A stretch of DNA of 64,000 nt from contig NZ_OUNR01000017.1 in the NCBI RefSeq assembly GCF_900403705.1, forward strand, positions 310,001 to 374,000, read 5' to 3'. Positions 59,350 through 64,000 of this stretch are shown in pieces; position 1 is the first letter of the stretch; each line of letters opens with the position of its first letter. The DNA comes from Nitrospira lenta. GTDB lineage: Bacteria; Nitrospirota; Nitrospiria; Nitrospirales; Nitrospiraceae. Under the pieces are notes generated by a model. It was not told the origin of the DNA. It saw only the letters and a list, made by a program, of their open reading frames with translations, and did not search any database. The position numbers were made by a program, and so were the translations under genes.

Positions 59350-61194
59350 ATGCTACAAATCGAATCAGTCCATAAGCAATACTCCACGAGAATTCTGCTT
59401 GAAGGCGCCTCCGCGCATCTCCGTCCGAATTCACGGGTCGGGCTGGTCGGACCGAACGGGGCCGGCAAGACCACGCTCTTTCGAATGATCCTCGGAGAAG
59501 AATCCCCGGACAAAGGCTCGATCCGCAAGCGCCCGCGGCTCCGCGTCGGGTACCTGCCGCAGGAGCTCGAAACGATCATCGGCAAAAATGTGCTGGACGC
59601 CACCCATCGCGACCTCTACCCAGAACATGAGGCCGAACGGATCCTCATGGGATTAGGATTCTCGGAGATCGACTTTACTCGTCAGGTTGAAAAGCTATCC
59701 GGAGGATACCGAATGCGGGTGGCGTTAGCGCACCTGCTGTTGACCAACCCTGACGTCCTCATGCTCGATGAGCCGACGAACCACTTGGACAAACCAACCC
59801 AGCGCTGGTTCGAGCAATTCCTTCTGGACTCGGAAATGACGCTGTTACTCATCAGCCACGATACGGCATTTCTCGATCGCGTCGTGACCCACATCTGGGA
59901 TCTGCGGCACCATAAGATCGAAGAATATCGCGGCAACTATGCGGCGTTCCAGCGGCTCAAGGCCGAGCGGGACGCGCAGCGTGAAGCCGCCGCCGGGCGT
60001 CAGGCCAAGGAAGTCGCGCGGGTTCAAACCTTCGTGGATCGCTTCCGCTACCAGGCAAACAAAGCCAGTCAGGTGCAGTCGCGCATCAAGCAGCTTGAGA
60101 AGGTCAAGATGATCGAGATCAAGCGCGATCCCAAACGAGTCAAGTTTAAGTTCCCGCTCCCCGCAGCAAGCGGCAGGCAGGTCCTCGAACTTGAAGGCGC
60201 GGCCAAGCGCTATGGCGAAAAAGTGGTCTATGATCGAGTTGATTGTTCGATCGAGCGCGGACAGCGCGTCGCATTGGTGGGAGAAAACGGAGCCGGAAAA
60301 AGCACGCTGCTCAAGATGCTGGCGGGAGCGTTAGAACCGGATAAAGGCAAGAGATCGGTCGGCCATGGCGTCACGCTCCATTACTTTGCGCAACACCAGG
60401 CCGAGACCTTGAATCCGGAACATTCGATTCTCCAATCCCTCTCAGAAGTATCCCATCAAGCGGAGATGAACTTCCTCCGTGGAATTGCCGGCGCCTTTCT
60501 CTTCACCGGCGACGATCAAAAGAAACCGATCAAGGCGCTGAGCGGAGGGGAACGCAATCGCGTCGCGCTCGCGCGCATGCTGGTCGAACCGGCCAATACG
60601 TTATTGCTCGACGAGCCGACCAACCATCTCGACCCAGCATCGGTCGATATGCTTACCGATGCCCTCTCGGACTTCCCCGGTACGATCATCTTCATTTCGC
60701 ACGACCCGACCTTTCTGACCAGAGTCTGCACGCGCGTCATTGAAATCGAAGAAGGCAAGGCCCGCAGCTTTTCGGGCGACTACGAGTATTACTTGTGGAA
60801 GAAGGCACAGGAAATCGACTCCATCAAGGAATCGAGCGACGACTTGAAGGGCGCGGATCGCGGGAAAAACGCCGGACCAACCAGGGCCATGGCGTCACAG
60901 GCTCCAGCCAAGTCCGCTGCCGGAGATCGCCGAGATTTGAACAAAACCCAGGCTAGACTGGAAAAACAGGTTGCGCGGGCTGAAGCCGAGATTGCCGAGT
61001 GTGAAACTAAAATCAAAGCGCGGGACCTTGAACTGGCTAATCCCTCTCTCTACAAAGAGAAGTCCACGGCATGGAGCGATCTGCAGATCGAGTATGATGG
61101 GTGGAAGAAGGACCTGGTGCGACTCACCGCCCGGTGGGAAACCCTCTCAGCTGAACTGGAAGACGTCAAGCAGAAGCTGACGGCCTTCGCCTAG
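59350..61194 (+). CDS. ABC-F family ATPase
   Basis: 614 residues with two ABC domains and no membrane segments. Walker A motifs 'GPNGAGKTT' and 'GENGAGKST', two signatures ('LSGGYRMRVALA', 'LSGGERNRVALA') and two Walker B blocks followed by 'DEPTNHLD' are present. The linker between the domains (about 195-275) is the helical arm that enters the ribosomal E site in this class. The C-terminal 90 residues form a coiled coil. It is closest in layout to YheS/Uup types; the exact subgroup is open. Confidence 0.92.
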   Translation: MLQIESVHKQYSTRILLEGASAHLRPNSRVGLVGPNGAGKTTLFRMILGEESPDKGSIRKRPRLRVGYLPQELETIIGKNVLDATHRDLYPEHEAERILMGLGFSEIDFTRQVEKLSGGYRMRVALAHLLLTNPDVLMLDEPTNHLDKPTQRWFEQFLLDSEMTLLLISHDTAFLDRVVTHIWDLRHHKIEEYRGNYAAFQRLKAERDAQREAAAGRQAKEVARVQTFVDRFRYQANKASQVQSRIKQLEKVKMIEIKRDPKRVKFKFPLPAASGRQVLELEGAAKRYGEKVVYDRVDCSIERGQRVALVGENGAGKSTLLKMLAGALEPDKGKRSVGHGVTLHYFAQHQAETLNPEHSILQSLSEVSHQAEMNFLRGIAGAFLFTGDDQKKPIKALSGGERNRVALARMLVEPANTLLLDEPTNHLDPASVDMLTDALSDFPGTIIFISHDPTFLTRVCTRVIEIEEGKARSFSGDYEYYLWKKAQEIDSIKESSDDLKGADRGKNAGPTRAMASQAPAKSAAGDRRDLNKTQARLEKQVARAEAEIAECETKIKARDLELANPSLYKEKSTAWSDLQIEYDGWKKDLVRLTARWETLSAELEDVKQKLTAFA

Positions 61195-61264
61195 CGGAAT
61201 CCAGAATACATCAGGCGAAGCATTGTACGATGGAAAGCGAACCCGGAAGGACCTGCCTCGTCAA

Positions 61265-61654
61265 CTAGACGGAAGACCTGATCGTTTCTTCAAGGTAGTA
61301 GAAAAGCCAGCGGTTCTTTTCTCTCGTCACCAGATCGTCCCACACCACTCCCGTCAAAAATCCTTTTTCCCAATCCTTCACCCAGGCGACCGTCCCCTCC
61401 AGCTTTTCCTGCTGGTCGGCGCCGTCTGAATCTAAAAATGCAAGCGACACGGTCACTCGCTCATTGATGGGAAAACGATCCTTGGTGTGCAGGCCGGCCC
61501 CAATCTTATTTACGTTGTCGAGCACGGCCGTACTGGCACGGCCACCGCTCTTCGGCGCAATGAGAGCAGACCCCACCAATGTTGCACGAACGAACTTCCG
61601 TCGTTCGCTGACGACCGCGGCGGCAACTGCTTGCTTCGACTCTCCGCGCTTCAT
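61265..61654 (-). CDS. PilZ domain protein
   Basis: 129 residues. The N-terminal 'RRKFVR' and a later 'LDNVNKIGAGLHT' match the PilZ pattern RxxxR...(D/N)xSxxG, with Asn in place of Ser. PilZ domains bind cyclic di-GMP; the exchange may weaken binding. A VKDWEKGFLTG strand near the end is also typical. No effector domain is attached. The gene lacks a ribosome site but has a promoter positioned for a leaderless message. Confidence 0.75.
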   Translation of the reverse strand: MKRGESKQAVAAAVVSERRKFVRATLVGSALIAPKSGGRASTAVLDNVNKIGAGLHTKDRFPINERVTVSLAFLDSDGADQQEKLEGTVAWVKDWEKGFLTGVVWDDLVTREKNRWLFYYLEETIRSSV

Positions 61655-61661
61655 AGGCCTA

Positions 61662-61689
61662 AGTATAACCGATTAGAAAACTTTGTAAA
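61662..61689 (-). promoter_or_regulatory. Leaderless promoter of the PilZ gene
   Basis: TTTACA (61684-61689), a 16-base spacer and TATACT (61662-61667) on the minus strand end exactly 7 bases before the ATG, so transcription should begin at or next to its first base. Confidence 0.6.
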
Positions 61690-61703
61690 CCACCTAAAAA
61701 GAC

Positions 61704-62999
61704 TTATGGGCGAGGCTTCGGCCGATAGTACTGCCGTTCTTTCAAGACATCCGGGAGATGCGCCTGGTCAACCTTGGCCTGGGGATCATCGTGAACATAC
61801 CGATACCCTTTCCCGTATCCAATTCCCTTCATGAGGGAGGTTACGGCATTCCGCAAATGCAGCGGGACTCCAAGATTTCCATGGGCTTGAGCATCCTCCT
61901 TGGCTTCCAATAAGCCGATATAGGATGCATTGTCTTTAGGTGCAGCCGCCAGGTAGGTCGTCCCATGAGCGAGGTTGATCTGAGCCTCGGGGAGCCCGAC
62001 AAATTGCACGGCCTGAGCCACGGCATTGGCCACCAAGAGCCCCATGGGATCGGCGTTGCCAACGTCTTCCGAAGCAAAAATCACCATGCGGCGAGCGATG
62101 AATTTCGGATCCTCGCCCGCTTCCAACATCCGGGCAAGCCAATAGAGGGCCCCGTTCGGATCGGAATCACGTAGACTTTTGATATAGGCAAAAATGACGT
62201 TGTAATGTTCCTCTCCCGTTTTGTCGTAACGGAGCGCCTGTTTATTCAGCGAGGCCGCGAGCAGCCGTTCATCGATTGACCGAGTACCATCCGCGCCGAC
62301 CGGCGCCTGCGTCACCACAAACTCGGCAGCCGTCAACAACGCACGCGCATCCCCGTTACCGAATGCGATCAGGCGCTGCCGCGCCTCCGGCGACAGACGC
62401 GCCTTCAATTGCCCCAGACCGACGGCTGAATCGGTAAGTGCACGGTCCAGGATCATCCCCAGCGCCTCATCAGAGAGAGACTTGAGCACAACCAGGATCG
62501 ATCGCGACATCAACGGACTGATCACTTCAAACGAGGGATTCTCGGTCGTAGCCCCAACGAGAATCACCGTCCCTCGTTCGACGTGGGGAAGAAAAGCATC
62601 CTGCTGGGCTTTGTTAAAGCGATGGATTTCGTCGACGAAAAGCACCGTCTTCTGCTGTTGCAACACGAGCCGGTGCTCGGCGGCCTTGATGATTTCGCGT
62701 AGCTCTGGAATGCCGCCCGTGACAGCTGAAAACGCTACGAAGTGGGCTTTTGTATGTCTGGCGATGAGATGCGCCAGCGTGGTCTTGCCCGATCCTGGCG
62801 GGCCCCAGAAGATTACCGAGGACAGGCGATCAGACTCGATGGCCTTCCGCAGCGGCCGATCCTGGCCGACAATCTCATCCTGCCCGACAAAATCGGCGAA
62901 CTCCCGCGGGCGCATCCGCTCCGCCAACGGTGCGTCGGCCTTCCTCTCCGTTTGAGGCACAGCAAACAAATCAGGCCCTGGTTCCCGCGGGGTCGCCAT
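61704..62999 (-). CDS. rarA: Replication-associated recombination protein RarA (MgsA)
   Basis: 431 residues. The AAA+ domain has Walker A 'GPPGSGKTT', Walker B 'FVDEIHRF' and sensor 1 'GATTENPSF'. The C-terminal part 'HYNVIFAYIKSLRDSDPNGALYWLARMLEAGED' and 'FASEDVGNADP' is the MgsA/WRNIP1 tetramer domain. It acts at stalled forks and gaps. GAGG with 6-base spacing precedes the start. Confidence 0.95.
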   Translation of the reverse strand: MATPREPGPDLFAVPQTERKADAPLAERMRPREFADFVGQDEIVGQDRPLRKAIESDRLSSVIFWGPPGSGKTTLAHLIARHTKAHFVAFSAVTGGIPELREIIKAAEHRLVLQQQKTVLFVDEIHRFNKAQQDAFLPHVERGTVILVGATTENPSFEVISPLMSRSILVVLKSLSDEALGMILDRALTDSAVGLGQLKARLSPEARQRLIAFGNGDARALLTAAEFVVTQAPVGADGTRSIDERLLAASLNKQALRYDKTGEEHYNVIFAYIKSLRDSDPNGALYWLARMLEAGEDPKFIARRMVIFASEDVGNADPMGLLVANAVAQAVQFVGLPEAQINLAHGTTYLAAAPKDNASYIGLLEAKEDAQAHGNLGVPLHLRNAVTSLMKGIGYGKGYRYVHDDPQAKVDQAHLPDVLKERQYYRPKPRP

Positions 63000-63113
63000 C
63001 AGTTACCTCTATTAAGCAGCCGATTGTATACGCCATATACCGTGATCGCAAACCGCCCCTTGACCATCGATACCGCCGATGCTACGAACAGCGCCAGCGT
63101 AAGGAGGGATTTG

Positions 63114-63908
63114 ATGCAAGCAACACTCAACGGCATCACGCTGGCCTACAATGATACCGGGACCGGTCTTCCGATAGTCTTTCTGCATGCCTTCCCCCTC
63201 AATCGCACCATGTGGGCTGAGCAGGAAGCGGCCCTCTCATCACGCCATCGAGTCATCACCATTGATCTGCGGGGACACGGGGAATCCGATGCCCCATTGT
63301 GGCACTACAGCCTCGATCAGGCCGCAGATGATGTTCACGCGTTGCTGAATCATCTCTCGATCCGGCAGGCCCTCTTCGTCGGCCTATCGATGGGCGGCTA
63401 CATCCTGTTAGCGTTCTATCGAATATATGCGAATCAGGTGAAGGGAATGGTACTGGCGGATACGAAGGCCCAGGCCGATACGCCCGAGGGAAAAGCGGGG
63501 CGCTTCCAGATGGCCCAGATCGCCTACAAACAGGGACCGTCTGCGATCGCCGACATCATGCTTCCGAAGCTCTTGAGTCCAGCAACCATTCAGAGCAGAC
63601 CAGAGATCGTTCAGCGGGTTCGAGCGATGATTGAAGGAAATCAGATCAGCGGGATCGCCGGAGACTTGATGGCAATGGCCGAACGGCCAGACTCAGTACC
63701 GTTCTTGAAACAGATCAGCTGCCCCACACAGATCATTGTCGGCGAGCTGGACCACGCGACACCACCGGCCGATGCGAAACTCATGGCGGAACAGATCCCC
63801 AACGCGAAACTGGCCATCATCCCCAACGCCGCGCACCTCGCGAACTTGGAACAGCCAGAAGCGTTTACCCGCCTTATTGCAGAATTTCAATCGGGACTGA
63901 AGAACTAA
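63114..63908 (+). CDS. Alpha/beta hydrolase (PcaD-like)
   Basis: 264 residues. The nucleophile is in 'GLSMGGY', preceded by 'DLRGHGESD'; the acid is in 'GELDHATPP' and the His in 'NAAHLANLEQPE'. The layout resembles 3-oxoadipate enol-lactonase and related esterases, but no aromatic-degradation genes are near, so the substrate is unknown. The start has a perfect AAGGAGG six bases upstream; the open frame to 62742 runs antisense through rarA and is not used. Confidence 0.88.
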   Translation: MQATLNGITLAYNDTGTGLPIVFLHAFPLNRTMWAEQEAALSSRHRVITIDLRGHGESDAPLWHYSLDQAADDVHALLNHLSIRQALFVGLSMGGYILLAFYRIYANQVKGMVLADTKAQADTPEGKAGRFQMAQIAYKQGPSAIADIMLPKLLSPATIQSRPEIVQRVRAMIEGNQISGIAGDLMAMAERPDSVPFLKQISCPTQIIVGELDHATPPADAKLMAEQIPNAKLAIIPNAAHLANLEQPEAFTRLIAEFQSGLKN

Positions 63909-63930
63909 CTGGCGGGCACTATCCTGCGAT

Positions 63931-64000
63931 CTAGTCCGAAGTGCCGACACCACTGCGGCGTATGAGCTTCAGAAACTCCAGCCTGGTTTGCTGCTGAGTC
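63931..64000 (-). CDS. 3' end of a gene entering from the right
   Basis: Only the last 22 codons and the stop are visible. They read as a charged helical tail ('RLEFLKLIRRSG') that looks like a real C-terminus. No family can be named. Confidence 0.35.
   Translation of the reverse strand, partial: TQQQTRLEFLKLIRRSGVGTSD

Noticed and set aside
62742-63113. N-terminal extension of the alpha/beta hydrolase frame
   Set aside because: It runs antisense through rarA; the ATG at 63114 has a perfect AAGGAGG.

Overview
The window reads as a stretch of chromosome from a GC-rich Gram-negative bacterium, most likely Nitrospirota (genus Nitrospira or a close relative). The Gram-negative call rests on lipoproteins, a PagL-type outer-membrane protein, type IV pili and peptidoglycan-recycling genes. 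The Nitrospira call is inference from remembered gene content (for example dnaB-hisZ-serA in one run, GH57 next to galT, a DUF1015 protein, ttuB-ttuA) and was not tested. Most genes are housekeeping and tightly packed. No insertion sequence, prophage or CRISPR array is visible.

Layout. 1-2290: the end of a DUF5069 gene, a Fic AMPylase, then a 0.6 kb non-coding stretch with palindromes and a decayed copy of the 3' end of gltD. 2289-4107: two uncharacterised exported proteins in one operon, lying between that relic and the intact gltD. 4420-10390: gltD and gltB (glutamate synthase). 10616-17034: polyprenyl diphosphate synthase, DUF1015 protein, an NtrC-type regulator without an adjacent kinase, an AmgK/MurU-like sugar kinase and nucleotidyltransferase pair, and a VanZ-like protein. 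17111-21815: GH57 glucanohydrolase, galT and a CCA-type tRNA nucleotidyltransferase. 21907-23060: ttuB-ttuA tRNA thiolation pair. 23083-28187: PagL-like protein and a small accessory group (glycosyltransferase, PhyH dioxygenase, SGNH hydrolase, DUF1080 protein).

28403-32994: DnaJ-like chaperone, MarC, a Spy-like and a PepSY periplasmic protein, and ilvD with a strong terminator. 33058-36231: YD-repeat-like exported protein, trypsin-like protease, DegT aminotransferase. 36342-39707: ABC permease, ABC ATPase, TPR/pilin-like membrane protein and the major pilin; this resembles a pilA-pilGHI locus. 40208-47368: TPR lipoprotein, dnaB, hisZ, serA and a class V aminotransferase (serine synthesis). 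47692-53501: MltD-like transglycosylase, YfgM-like protein, bioF, and tandem pilT/pilU motor ATPases. 53535-59248: a membrane cytochrome c, a SUMF1-fold protein, tRNA-Glu, two lipoproteins, a MarR regulator with a cysteine-rich tail, tRNA-Lys, purA, tRNA-Ala. 59350-64000: an ABC-F ATPase, a PilZ protein, rarA, an alpha/beta hydrolase and the 3' end of one more gene.

Cross-cutting observations. Several genes without a Shine-Dalgarno sequence have a recognisable -10 box only 6-9 bases before the ATG, which suggests leaderless transcripts. Type IV pilus functions are scattered through the window (pilA with its ABC genes, pilT/pilU, possibly the PilZ protein). The most unusual regions are the gltD relic with the exported-protein pair, and the glycosyltransferase-PhyH-SGNH-DUF1080 group.
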